Assembly: GCA_012838875.1 (NCBI GenBank)
Contig: DUOL01000065.1
Span: 1 to 9,220, forward strand
From: Bacteroidales bacterium
Lineage (GTDB): Bacteria; Bacteroidota; Bacteroidia; Bacteroidales; WCHB1-69
Direction of reading: 5' to 3'
DNA length: 9,220 nt
The translations under genes and the position numbers were made by a program. Position 1 is the first letter of the stretch. Each line of letters opens with the position of its first letter. Positions 1-7,689 of the stretch are shown here, one piece after another. The notes beneath the pieces are model-generated. The model made no database searches, had not been told where the DNA came from, and saw only the letters and a program-made list of their open reading frames with translations.

Positions 1-35
1 CGGCAAAAAAGCGACTTTAGAAGCTCTTTTTGCCG
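1..35. repeat. Hairpin in left repeat copy
   Basis: CGGCAAAAA at 1-9 is the exact reverse complement of TTTTTGCCG at 27-35. AGC (10-12) and GCT (23-25) can extend the stem past a single bulged C at 26. The same 35 bases occur unchanged, inverted, at 9131-9165. The A- and T-rich stem flanked by G+C resembles a bidirectional terminator, but that role is inferred. Confidence 0.8.
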
Positions 36-113
36 CCTTGCGTCCCCACGGCTTGCGACCGCGGACTTGGAACCGAAGACCGACCCCTGAGCGCAGCGAA
101 AGGGGGCACGCCC
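1..113 (-). repeat. G+C-rich palindromic extragenic repeat, left copy (partial)
   Basis: This stretch matches the reverse complement of 9056-9165 over its full length, with about five substitutions and three single-base gaps (roughly 93% identity by eye). It is about 63% G+C, in sharp contrast to the AT-rich genes around it, and has no plausible reading frame. Read on the minus strand it starts GGGCGTGCCCCC, next to the AT-rich spacer, and runs outward to a hairpin at the window edge. It contains a short stem with CCCCT at 84-88 and AGGGG at 101-105, and the larger hairpin at 1-35. Compared with the right copy, it stops where the outer arm of the big palindrome would begin, so only part of the element is in view. 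It lies 62 bases beyond the stop codon of the outer membrane receptor gene and could also terminate that transcript. Confidence 0.9.
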
Positions 114-140
114 TAATAAAAATTAAAATTATTTTTATTA
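114..140. terminator. AT-only inverted repeat downstream of receptor gene
   Basis: TAATAAAAAT (114-123) and ATTTTTATTA (131-140) form a perfect 10-base inverted repeat around a 7-base spacer. It directly abuts the G+C-rich repeat and lies 35 bases past the stop codon of the minus-strand receptor gene. Its position suits a 3' end or terminator of the M16-receptor operon. With no G or C in the stem, an intrinsic terminator would be weak, so termination is a guess. The flanking sequence 141-175 holds nothing else I can recognise. Confidence 0.4.
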
Positions 141-175
141 TACTACGAAAAGGGCAACTCTAAAACTTTATACTC

Positions 176-2662
176 TTATTTCGGTTGTTGAAAGCCGCCT
201 TTCCCTTCGTCTTGCGTTCCCCCACCCATACGCTGTAACTCTTCTATGTCATTCGTCCGTTTTTCTCGTAATTTCAAATCTTGTTTTCCAAAACGGTAGG
301 AGAGTTGTAGCCATAGTCGCCGCGATTCCCAACGCCATGTAGATTTAGATGACGACCCATCGGGATAAACCGTGTAGTCAGACCAAATACCTTGATTGAA
401 TATGTCGTTGAGACTGAGCTTGATAGTTAATGATTGTTTGAAAAATGAGGCTTTAAACCCTGCATTGACAGAGAATAATCCTTTCGATTTTCCAAAAATG
501 GAAGACATTGGCGGCATGCCAAATATGGAGAGTTCAATTGAGTAATTTTTAAGAAATGTAAATAATTGACTACTAAATAAATGTGCGAAGTATATGTTTT
601 TAGTGATTACTTTGCTTCCGTAATCAAAGAAAGTTTTTCCGACATTTCCGTCTATGCTATAATTCATTATCCACCACTTGCCTACAGGAATGCGTGCATA
701 AATAGAGGCTCCGATACTGTTTGTTCGTCCGATATTTTCCGGACGTGTCGTGCGAATTAACGTAACAGGGTCCGTGTATTGAACGTCCGTGTATTCGCCT
801 TTCGAGAAATTGTAACTTAAAGACGTGAATATGGAGTATTTCCATGAATAATTGACCTCAATATGATGAGAGTACTCAGGCGCTAAAAGCGGATTGCCCG
901 TTGAGATATTGTATTGGTCTCTAATTGATACGAACGGATTTAAAACACTATAAGCAGGACGAGAAATGCGATTTCTGTAGCTAAAACTTAAAATTTGCAT
1001 CTTCGGCAATTGATAACTTAATTCAAACGAGGGAAATAGGTCAATGTATCGTTGCTGATGTCGTTCGTTGGTGGTACGCAATAACCCTTCTAATAAAGAA
1101 TATTCGGCTCTTAATCCCATTTGAATATTAACCGTTTTATTTGCGGTAGCATTGAAGAGAATATAAGCCGCATTAATGTTTTCTCTGTAATTAAATTTAT
1201 TGGATTGTGATGTTAAACAGCTGTCATTGAGAAAGTTATAACTTTGGTTGTTGTTGAAGATATAACTTGATTTAACTCCCATTTCAAGACTAATTGCGTC
1301 ATTCACAGGATGTTCATAATCTATCTTCGCAGCAACTACTTGCATAAGGTTAGGTCCCGATTTGCTTGTTAATCTATTTTCTTTATAAGCCGGATTGGTA
1401 AAGTCGAAAAGGAAAAAACTTAACAGATTATCTGAAATATTGTTCCCGTCATTGATTCCATAAGTGAGATTAGCGAATAATTTTTTGCCTAAGGTGTCAA
1501 AATCATGTTTGTAATCGATGTTAAAAGTGTGATTATTAGATTTATGGGTTGCTATAGAGTTCCGTTGATAAGAGGAATCAGGAGTGGAGTGCAGCGTATA
1601 TAGGCGAATGAATGAGTTGCTAATCCAATCGCCCAGACTGATATTTCCGCGATAAGCGAAACCGATGGTATTTTTTTTGTCAATATAATAATCGAAACCT
1701 ATGTTGTAGCCGTGCGACTGCCATCCGGTTTTACTTCCCCAAAGTTCATTTTTATTCTCATTCGTTAACATTCGTGTCGTAAAGCCGTTGACAGAGGTAA
1801 TATCTTCGGTCTCTTCACTATTTTTACTTTTGAAATTCATGTAGTAGTAGCTTGCATTGAAGACGATTTTTTTTAGTCGTGCGGTTAGGTTAAAGCCTTC
1901 GTTGTGTTGCCACGAGCCTGAATATCCTCCGCCTGCGTACACGGAACCGTTAATACCGTTACTCATATTTTTCTTTGTTACGATGTTAATGATTCCGGCG
2001 GTTCCGGCGGCATCGAAACGGGAAGACGGATTTTTTATTACCTCAACTCTCTCAACGGAAGCACTTGGAATAGATTTCAGAAGGTTTATTAAATCATCGC
2101 CGGATAGTTGTGTGGGTTTGTCATCAATCATAATCATAACCCCGGATTTGCCTAAGATAGAGATGTTGTCGTCATAATCAACGGTTACGGAAGGCATCTT
2201 ACGTAGCAATTCCAACACATTATCTCCGGCGACATTGGGCTGTGCCTCCACATTCATAATCATTTTCCCCTGTTTTTCTTCAAAAAGCGGTTTCGTAAAA
2301 GAGACTTCAGCCATTTTTAGTGTCGTTGCAAGTTGCTTTAATTGTATGACATGTAAGTCGATAGAAGTATTTGACGCGGTGATTTGAAACGGTTCGCCGT
2401 ACCAATCTTCGTAACCTAAAAAAAAGATTTTGATGAAGTAAGTGCCGTTTTTAATACCGCTTATCTCAAATGTGCCGTCCGTCTCTGTTAATGTTCCTTT
2501 AATTAGCGTAGAGTCGACACTATTGAAAATCGTAACCCCTGCGTAAACTATAGGATTGCTGTTTTCATCTTTAACAATACCTATAACTTTACCTTTATCT
2601 TGCTGTGCAAAAGTGAGTAGATTAATGCAAACAAGGAGAAAAATAAATAAAACTCTTTTCAT
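176..2662 (-). CDS. TonB-dependent-receptor-type outer membrane beta-barrel protein
   Basis: This 828-residue protein belongs to the large Bacteroidota family of outer membrane receptors with a carboxypeptidase-regulatory-like N-terminus. A signal peptide spans about residues 1-20 (MKRVLFIF...LLTFAQ). A small beta-sandwich domain follows at about 24-110, with the typical G-x-V-x-D-x-x-x-x-P-I start and TDGTFEISGI. A plug-like domain runs at about 132-230 (LELLRKMPSV, the SGDD/IPS segment, ERVEVIKNPSSRFDAAGTAG, IINIVTKK). The rest, about 240-790, is rich in alternating aromatic strands, as in a 22-strand barrel. The C-terminal tail (812-828) is rich in Gly and Gln. I see no clear TonB box and no SusD-like partner, so the substrate is unknown. 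The start is 11 bases after the stop of the M16 peptidase gene, implying co-transcription. The family call is secure; active TonB-dependent import is inferred. Confidence 0.88.
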   Translation of the reverse strand: MKRVLFIFLLVCINLLTFAQQDKGKVIGIVKDENSNPIVYAGVTIFNSVDSTLIKGTLTETDGTFEISGIKNGTYFIKIFFLGYEDWYGEPFQITASNTSIDLHVIQLKQLATTLKMAEVSFTKPLFEEKQGKMIMNVEAQPNVAGDNVLELLRKMPSVTVDYDDNISILGKSGVMIMIDDKPTQLSGDDLINLLKSIPSASVERVEVIKNPSSRFDAAGTAGIINIVTKKNMSNGINGSVYAGGGYSGSWQHNEGFNLTARLKKIVFNASYYYMNFKSKNSEETEDITSVNGFTTRMLTNENKNELWGSKTGWQSHGYNIGFDYYIDKKNTIGFAYRGNISLGDWISNSFIRLYTLHSTPDSSYQRNSIATHKSNNHTFNIDYKHDFDTLGKKLFANLTYGINDGNNISDNLLSFFLFDFTNPAYKENRLTSKSGPNLMQVVAAKIDYEHPVNDAISLEMGVKSSYIFNNNQSYNFLNDSCLTSQSNKFNYRENINAAYILFNATANKTVNIQMGLRAEYSLLEGLLRTTNERHQQRYIDLFPSFELSYQLPKMQILSFSYRNRISRPAYSVLNPFVSIRDQYNISTGNPLLAPEYSHHIEVNYSWKYSIFTSLSYNFSKGEYTDVQYTDPVTLIRTTRPENIGRTNSIGASIYARIPVGKWWIMNYSIDGNVGKTFFDYGSKVITKNIYFAHLFSSQLFTFLKNYSIELSIFGMPPMSSIFGKSKGLFSVNAGFKASFFKQSLTIKLSLNDIFNQGIWSDYTVYPDGSSSKSTWRWESRRLWLQLSYRFGKQDLKLREKRTNDIEELQRMGGGTQDEGKGGFQQPK

Positions 2663-2673
2663 TACAAGAAAAT

Positions 2674-5583
2674 TTAATATCCGAAAATGTCTTCTAATGA
2701 GAGTTTTGTAACATTTCCAAAGTTTTTGGAGAGGATATCGAAATTGACATCGTCTTCGTTAGAAAGCACCATGTAAATTTTAGGTTTTTCTTTAATGTAT
2801 TGTTGGTTAAAAGCAATAATATCTTCGATATTAAATTTATCTATGGCATCGTAGAAATCTTTACGATAATCGTAATTATAGCCTAATTCTCTATTTCTTA
2901 TAAAACTATTTAAAATTCCATTTTTCGTAATACGATTGGTGGCGATGGAGGTTTTAGCCCCCTCTTTTGCCAATTCAAAAGCGGTGGGTGAGACCGGCAT
3001 ATCGTTGAAAAGAGAATTGAAAGCCGTAAAGGCATCTACGATTTTATCGTTTTGCGTAGCGATGAAGGCGTAATTATAGGTAAAATCCTCCGCTTTACGC
3101 GGTATAATATAGCGTGACTGAGCGGAGTAGGCGAGGGAACGCTTTTCTCGCATCTCTTGGAAAACGATAGCATTCATTCCACCACCGAAATATTGATTGT
3201 ACATGCTAATAATCGGATAGAGCGTCTTGTCGAACGGAAGTCCGCGTGAGTAGGTAACTAAACGAGCTTGTTTAGCTTGGTAAGGAGCAAAAAATAGTTG
3301 ATTTTGAGTAACCTCTTGCAACGGGAACTCACGTTTTGTTGGTGGCTCGCCGAACGTTTTGGGAAAATTGTAATTTTTGTCCAGTAAAGTTTTTAACTCT
3401 TCGAGTGACGCCGTGCCATAATAGAAAATTTCCGGTTGATAATTCAGCAATTCCTTGATAATACCAATGAGTTCACTGCCCGTAAGAGCTAATAACTCTT
3501 TTTCCGTTAACATGTAGTGCGTTAATTCTGCTCCGTATTCGCAATAAGTAATTAAAGCATTTAAGACTGAGTTCTGGTTGCTTTTTGCATCGTTTCGTTG
3601 TTTAATAATATCCTGCGTTAAGTTTGTAAGTGCCTCGGCGTCAGGGATTGCGTTATGAACAACATGCAGTGCGAGTTTTAGAGCCTCTTCAAAATTATCG
3701 CTCAATCCGGATAAAGTCAGTTGAGAGTAATCATCGGAGCAATATAAATTGATGTTACAAGCTAATCTATAAAACTCCTCTTTAACCTGAGCCGCCGTAT
3801 ATTTGTCCGTGCCTAAATAATCAAAATATTGTGTAGCAATCGGTAATTTCAAATTATTAAGTTCCCCGGCTTTAAATCTAAATTTAATCTCAAAAGTGCG
3901 GTTTTCTTTATTTTGAATATAGTAAATAGGAACATTTTTTAAATTTGAAAAGGTAATCTCTTTGTTATAATCTACAAATAGAGGTTGGATTTCTTCGCTT
4001 TTGCTATCTTTAATCTCTTTAAAGAAGTCAGATTCACTATCGCGATTTACATGAATAGGAGTGATGGGTGGCTTCTCGACTTTATTGGCTTCGGGGGGCG
4101 TCCCTTGACGTTTGTAAATGACGATATAGTTATTTTTAAAATGTTTGTTTGCAAAAGCCACTACGTCAGCTTTGGTTATTTTACTATAATTTTCAATAGA
4201 TTTACAAGCCTCTTCCCAAGGAATATTGTTCATAAAGGCACGTGCCATCCACATTGCTCGAGCTTGATTGCTTTCTAATTGACGCATCTCGTTCAATTTC
4301 ATGTTGTTAATGGCAGCTTCCATCAGTTTGTCATCAAAATCTCCGCTTTTAATCAACTCAATTTGTTGTAAAAGTAAATCTTTAACCTCCTCCAAAGTTT
4401 GTCCTGTTTTGGGAACTCCGTGAAGCATGTAAGAAGAGTTATCACACAAAACATACGCAAAGGCGGATGCGCCGTATACCACTTGTTTTTGATTCAAGTT
4501 GAGGTCTATTAATCCCGATTTACCATTAGATAAAATTAAATCTAACATGTTGAGAATGTAAATCTCTTTGGAATTGGCAGGCTCGCCAATGCGAAAAGCA
4601 AGGCGAACAAATTCCGCTTCTAATCCGACAACTTCGTCAACAATGGGTTGTGTAATCGGTTTTTCGTTAGTGATATTGAACGGAGGTAATTCTTTTGCTT
4701 TTAACTTCCCAAAATATTTATCAATAATTTGGATAGCTTCGTCCATATCAAAATCTCCGGAGAGGCAGATTGCCATATTATTGGGAACATAGTATCGGTC
4801 ATAAAACTCACGAATCTTTTTCATTGAGGGATTTTTTAGATGCTCGGCATCGCCGAGAGTCGTTTGTTGTCCGTACGGGTGGTTCGGAAATAGTGCAGCT
4901 AACATTGCTTCATTCACCTTGCGACTATCGTTCGTAAGCGACATATTTTTCTCTTCGTAAACGGTCTCTAACTCTGTATGAAATAGTCGTAAAACGGGGT
5001 GTTCAAAGCGGTCGGCTTGTATTTTCGCCCAATTTTCGAGCTGATTGGAGGGAATATTTTCGATATAGATGGTGTAGTCGTTGGAAGTCCCGGCATTTGT
5101 CCCTTGCGAACCGAGAAACTTCATCATTTTATCATATTCGTTAGGAATGGCATACGTGCTTGCGATATACGAAATGCTATCAATTTGGTGATAAAGTTTT
5201 TTTCGTTTTTCGAGGTCTGTCTCCACGCGATAAACTTCAAACAAATCTTCAATTTGCTGAATTAATATTTTCTCTTCGTTCCAATTTGTTGTCCCAAAAT
5301 GGGGCGTCCCTTTGAACATCATGTGTTCAAAATAGTGGGCTAAACCGGTGGTTTCTTTCGGGTCGTTTTTACTACCTACTTTCACAGGAATGTAACACTG
5401 TATTCGGGGAGCATCTTGATATACGGTAAGGTAGACTTTCAAGCCATTATCCAGCGTATAAATTCGTGCTTTGAGCGGGTCGTTTGCTACGCCAACCCAC
5501 GAAAACTCCTTTTGTCCGTAAAGAGTTGTAAATAAAAAGAAAAAAAGAAGGGGGAAAAGAAATAACGATTTTTTGGTTTTCAT
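2674..5583 (-). CDS. Secreted M16 family (pitrilysin/PqqL-like) zinc metallopeptidase
   Basis: I chose the ATG at 5583, giving 969 residues. The open frame reaches back to a TTG at 5616, but that codon overlaps the candidate promoter, and the ATG begins a good signal peptide (MKTKKSLFLF...LYGQ, about residues 1-24) with no lipobox. The inverted zinc motif HxxEH is HYFEH at residues 83-87. The distal zinc-ligand region is ELETVYEE, with E204 and E211 spaced seven apart as in pitrilysin. The roughly 124-residue gap from H87 to E211 exceeds the usual 77 or so because of a charged helical insert (about 100-150); from memory this is typical of Bacteroidota members. The protein has the two-half M16 layout, and the second half carries the conserved FGGGMNAIVFQEMREKRSLAYS region (given here as FGGG...EKRSLAYS, near residue 825-845) but no second HxxEH. 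It should degrade peptides or small proteins in the periplasm. It is the first gene of an operon with the outer membrane receptor. Confidence 0.92.
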   Translation of the reverse strand: MKTKKSLFLFPLLFFFLFTTLYGQKEFSWVGVANDPLKARIYTLDNGLKVYLTVYQDAPRIQCYIPVKVGSKNDPKETTGLAHYFEHMMFKGTPHFGTTNWNEEKILIQQIEDLFEVYRVETDLEKRKKLYHQIDSISYIASTYAIPNEYDKMMKFLGSQGTNAGTSNDYTIYIENIPSNQLENWAKIQADRFEHPVLRLFHTELETVYEEKNMSLTNDSRKVNEAMLAALFPNHPYGQQTTLGDAEHLKNPSMKKIREFYDRYYVPNNMAICLSGDFDMDEAIQIIDKYFGKLKAKELPPFNITNEKPITQPIVDEVVGLEAEFVRLAFRIGEPANSKEIYILNMLDLILSNGKSGLIDLNLNQKQVVYGASAFAYVLCDNSSYMLHGVPKTGQTLEEVKDLLLQQIELIKSGDFDDKLMEAAINNMKLNEMRQLESNQARAMWMARAFMNNIPWEEACKSIENYSKITKADVVAFANKHFKNNYIVIYKRQGTPPEANKVEKPPITPIHVNRDSESDFFKEIKDSKSEEIQPLFVDYNKEITFSNLKNVPIYYIQNKENRTFEIKFRFKAGELNNLKLPIATQYFDYLGTDKYTAAQVKEEFYRLACNINLYCSDDYSQLTLSGLSDNFEEALKLALHVVHNAIPDAEALTNLTQDIIKQRNDAKSNQNSVLNALITYCEYGAELTHYMLTEKELLALTGSELIGIIKELLNYQPEIFYYGTASLEELKTLLDKNYNFPKTFGEPPTKREFPLQEVTQNQLFFAPYQAKQARLVTYSRGLPFDKTLYPIISMYNQYFGGGMNAIVFQEMREKRSLAYSAQSRYIIPRKAEDFTYNYAFIATQNDKIVDAFTAFNSLFNDMPVSPTAFELAKEGAKTSIATNRITKNGILNSFIRNRELGYNYDYRKDFYDAIDKFNIEDIIAFNQQYIKEKPKIYMVLSNEDDVNFDILSKNFGNVTKLSLEDIFGY

Positions 5584-5605
5584 AATATTTGATGTTTTTT
5601 TATTG

Positions 5606-5613
5606 CAAAAGTA
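5606..5613 (-). promoter_or_regulatory. Candidate -7 promoter element of M16-receptor operon
   Basis: On the minus strand this reads TACTTTTG, a full match to the Bacteroidota -7 consensus TAnnTTTG, 22 bases upstream of the ATG at 5583. I find no convincing TTTG -33 element at the usual 17-23 base spacing. The leader would be short, which also argues against the upstream TTG as the real start. Confidence 0.45.
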
Positions 5614-5680
5614 CAATTAATATGAATAAATTTTTATTGTTTAAACAGAAAATAACGGTTAATGTTTATTGTCAATCTGT

Positions 5681-5801
5681 AAAATAGTCCTATTTTTAAT
5701 TTTAGTACTAAATTCCTTTCGAGCAGAGGTGTGATTATTTACAAAATAATGAAATTAAAAATAAAAAATAGGTTTTTTATATCTAAAAAAGTGCTATTTT
5801 T
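5681..5801. repeat. Repeated CTATTTT(T) half-sites in divergent promoter region
   Basis: The 278-base region between the divergent M16 and atpD genes holds four copies of one short word: AAAATAG at 5681-5687, CTATTTTT at 5690-5697, AAAAATAG at 5764-5771 and CTATTTTT at 5794-5801. The first two form an inverted repeat around two bases, and the last two form an inverted repeat 22 bases apart. The last one overlaps the candidate atpD -7 element. They could be operator half-sites, but the DNA is so AT-rich that chance is possible. I see no small gene or RNA in this region. Confidence 0.3.
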
Positions 5802-5802
5802 G
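5773..5802 (+). promoter_or_regulatory. Candidate promoter of atpD-atpC
   Basis: TATTTTTG at 5795-5802 matches the Bacteroidota -7 consensus TAnnTTTG exactly. A TTTT at 5773-5776, three of four matches to the -33 TTTG box, sits 18 bases upstream. The predicted leader to the atpD ATG at 5862 is about 50 bases and is A+T-rich without a Shine-Dalgarno match. Confidence 0.5.
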
Positions 5803-5861
5803 GCAAATTTTTCAAGGAATAAATTTTTCATATCATTAAATACAAAAATAAGATAACTAAT

Positions 5862-7370
5862 ATGTCAGAAAAAGTTAAAGGAAAAATCTTACAAATTATC
5901 GGTGCTGTTATTGATGTGCAATTTGAAGAAGAAGCTACGCTTCCAAATATTTATGATGCTCTTGAGGTGATAAAAGATGATGGAGAAAGGCTGGTATTGG
6001 AGTGTCAACAAGGGATTGGAGAGAATACGATTCGTTGTATCGCCATGGATTCTACGGACGGGTTGCGGCGTGGAATGCCTGTTGTTGCTACCGGCAGCAT
6101 GATTTCTATGCCGACCGGAGATGTAAACGGGCGACTATTGAATGTGATTGGCGAGACGATTGACGGTATCGGACCGATAGAGGCTACCGGACGGCGTGAA
6201 ATACACCGTGACCCGCCGACATTCGACACGTTATCTACAAGCCAAGAGGTGCTATATACGGGTATTAAAGTGATTGACCTTATCGAACCTTATGTGAAAG
6301 GCGGAAAAATCGGTCTGTTTGGCGGTGCCGGCGTTGGAAAGACCGTTCTAATCATGGAGATGATTAATAATATTGCGAAGAAATATTCCGGAATGTCGGT
6401 CTTTGCCGGTGTCGGCGAACGTACACGTGAAGGAAATGACCTTTTACGAGATATGATAGAATCCGGAGTTATTCGCTACGGCGATGAATTTAAGAAAAGC
6501 ATGGAGAATGGCGGCTGGGACTTAGACAAAGTTGACCGAGAAGAACTCTCGAAATCGCAAGCAACATTGGTGTTCGGACAGATGAACGAGCCGCCCGGAG
6601 CACGTGCCCGCGTTGCCCTATCAGGACTTACAATGGCTGAATATTACCGCGACGGAGACGAACAATCGGGCGGGAAAGATATCCTCTTTTTTGTCGATAA
6701 TATCTTCCGTTTTACACAAGCAGGCTCTGAAGTATCGGCTCTACTCGGACGTATGCCCTCAGCTGTCGGATATCAGCCGACCTTAGCAACCGAAATGGGT
6801 GTGATGCAAGAACGAATTACTTCTACAAAAAGAGGTTCAATTACCTCTGTACAAGCCATTTATGTTCCTGCTGACGACCTTACCGACCCCGCTCCCGCAA
6901 CTACTTTCTCGCACTTGGACGCTACAACCGTACTTAGTAGAAAAATTTCCGAGCTTGGAATTTATCCCGCTGTCGATCCTCTCGACTCAACGTCCCGGAT
7001 TTTGACACCGGATATTGTAGGTGAAGAACATTATCGTACCGCTCAACGCGTGAAAGAAACTCTACAACGCTACGCCGAATTACAAGATATTATTGCAATT
7101 CTCGGTATGGAAGAGTTGTCGGAGGAAGATAGAAAAGTAGTCTATAGAGCAAGAAAAGTTCAACGTTTCTTGTCGCAACCGATGTATATGGCAGCGCAAT
7201 TTACCGGAATACCGGGAAAATTCGTCGATATTGAAGATACCATTAAAGGATTTTCAATGATTCTTGACGGGGAATTAGATGACCTTCCCGAAACTGCCTT
7301 TAATATGGTGGGAACTATTGAAGAAGCTATTGAAAAAGGACGTGCAGAACTTGCTGCTGCCAAAAATTAA
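5862..7370 (+). CDS. atpD: F1Fo ATP synthase subunit beta
   Basis: This 502-residue protein is the catalytic subunit of the F1 head, where ATP is made or hydrolysed. The Walker A loop GGAGVGKT is at 154-161, with K160 and T161 contacting phosphate and Mg. The catalytic glutamate is E186 in GERTREG (E. coli E181). The Walker B aspartate is D279 and R283 follows in DNIFRF. The adenine-pocket tyrosine is Y368 in LGIYPAV (E. coli Y331). The DELSEED segment, which couples to gamma and epsilon, reads EELSEED at 417-423. It is about 40 residues longer than the 460-residue E. coli protein, mostly through an insert of about 32 residues at roughly 201-234, after RDMIES and before ATLVFGQMNEPPG. I recall this insert as normal for Bacteroidota. 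The atpC gene follows after 10 bases. All catalytic residues are intact. Confidence 0.98.
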   Translation: MSEKVKGKILQIIGAVIDVQFEEEATLPNIYDALEVIKDDGERLVLECQQGIGENTIRCIAMDSTDGLRRGMPVVATGSMISMPTGDVNGRLLNVIGETIDGIGPIEATGRREIHRDPPTFDTLSTSQEVLYTGIKVIDLIEPYVKGGKIGLFGGAGVGKTVLIMEMINNIAKKYSGMSVFAGVGERTREGNDLLRDMIESGVIRYGDEFKKSMENGGWDLDKVDREELSKSQATLVFGQMNEPPGARARVALSGLTMAEYYRDGDEQSGGKDILFFVDNIFRFTQAGSEVSALLGRMPSAVGYQPTLATEMGVMQERITSTKRGSITSVQAIYVPADDLTDPAPATTFSHLDATTVLSRKISELGIYPAVDPLDSTSRILTPDIVGEEHYRTAQRVKETLQRYAELQDIIAILGMEELSEEDRKVVYRARKVQRFLSQPMYMAAQFTGIPGKFVDIEDTIKGFSMILDGELDDLPETAFNMVGTIEEAIEKGRAELAAAKN

Positions 7371-7380
7371 TTTTTGAATT

Positions 7381-7620
7381 ATGACGATTGAAATTATTGC
7401 TCCTGATAAAGAGATTTTTAAAGGTGTTGCCTCGCAAATACAACTGCCCGGCGTTGACGGTTTGTTTGCAATCCTTAACCTACACGCACCCTTAATTGCT
7501 CTCTTAAAACAAGGAAAAATAAAAATTACCGGTGAAAATGAGCAAATCACCCAAATCGATATTATGGGTGGGGTGGTAGAAGTAAAAAATAATAAAGTTC
7601 TTGTGCTAGCGGATATGTGA
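7381..7620 (+). CDS. atpC: F1Fo ATP synthase subunit epsilon, short form
   Basis: This 79-residue protein matches only the N-terminal beta-sandwich of F1 epsilon, the part of the rotor stalk that binds gamma and the c-ring. Recognisable features are the start MTIEIIAPDKEIFKG, the segment LPGVDGLFAILNLHAPLIALL near residues 22-41 (key motif G-x-x-G-x-F-x-I-L-x-x-H-A-P) and MGGVVEVKNNKVLVLAD at the end. The C-terminal two-helix domain, which in E. coli extends to inhibit ATP hydrolysis, is missing. Nothing in the DNA suggests a recent truncation: the frame ends in two tandem TGA codons, and short epsilon subunits are known in Bacteroidota. The gene lies 10 bases after atpD and is clearly co-transcribed. 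The other ATP synthase genes are not next to it. Confidence 0.95.
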   Translation: MTIEIIAPDKEIFKGVASQIQLPGVDGLFAILNLHAPLIALLKQGKIKITGENEQITQIDIMGGVVEVKNNKVLVLADM

Positions 7621-7654
7621 TGATAGCTAATTGTTGAAAATACTCTATCATCGC
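7617..7654. terminator. Hairpin between converging atpC and envC-like genes
   Basis: GTGATGATAG at 7617-7626 can pair with CTATCATCGC at 7645-7654 over ten positions, one of them a G-U pair in the plus-strand RNA, leaving an 18-base loop. The stem includes the atpC stop codon (TGA, 7618-7620) and a second in-frame TGA (7621-7623). No T-run follows on the plus strand. The A8 run near 7669-7676 would lie before the hairpin on the minus strand, so neither direction shows a classical intrinsic terminator. Its place between convergent genes still favours a transcript-end role. Confidence 0.4.
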
Positions 7655-7689
7655 TCCTCAATACCTCAAAAAAAATCGTAAAACTCCTT

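Noticed and set aside
1672..1679. Homopolymer runs (T8 in the receptor gene, A8 at 8909-8916 in the envC-like signal peptide region) as phase-variation switches
   Set aside because: Runs of eight are common in this AT-rich DNA, both frames are intact, and nothing else suggests switching.
1857..2177. Plus-strand open frame of 106 codons inside the receptor gene
   Set aside because: It lies antisense to the plug and early barrel region of a clear receptor gene, has no recognisable domain, and has no promoter or start context.
5584..5616. N-terminal extension of the M16 peptidase from a TTG codon
   Set aside because: The extra 11 residues precede a normal signal peptide, and the TTG lies immediately upstream of the predicted -7 element and would not be in the transcript.
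5584..5861. Fur-type iron box upstream of the M16-receptor operon
   Set aside because: I found no sequence close to the GATAATGATAATCATTATC pattern; short ATAATGA-like matches are expected in such AT-rich DNA.
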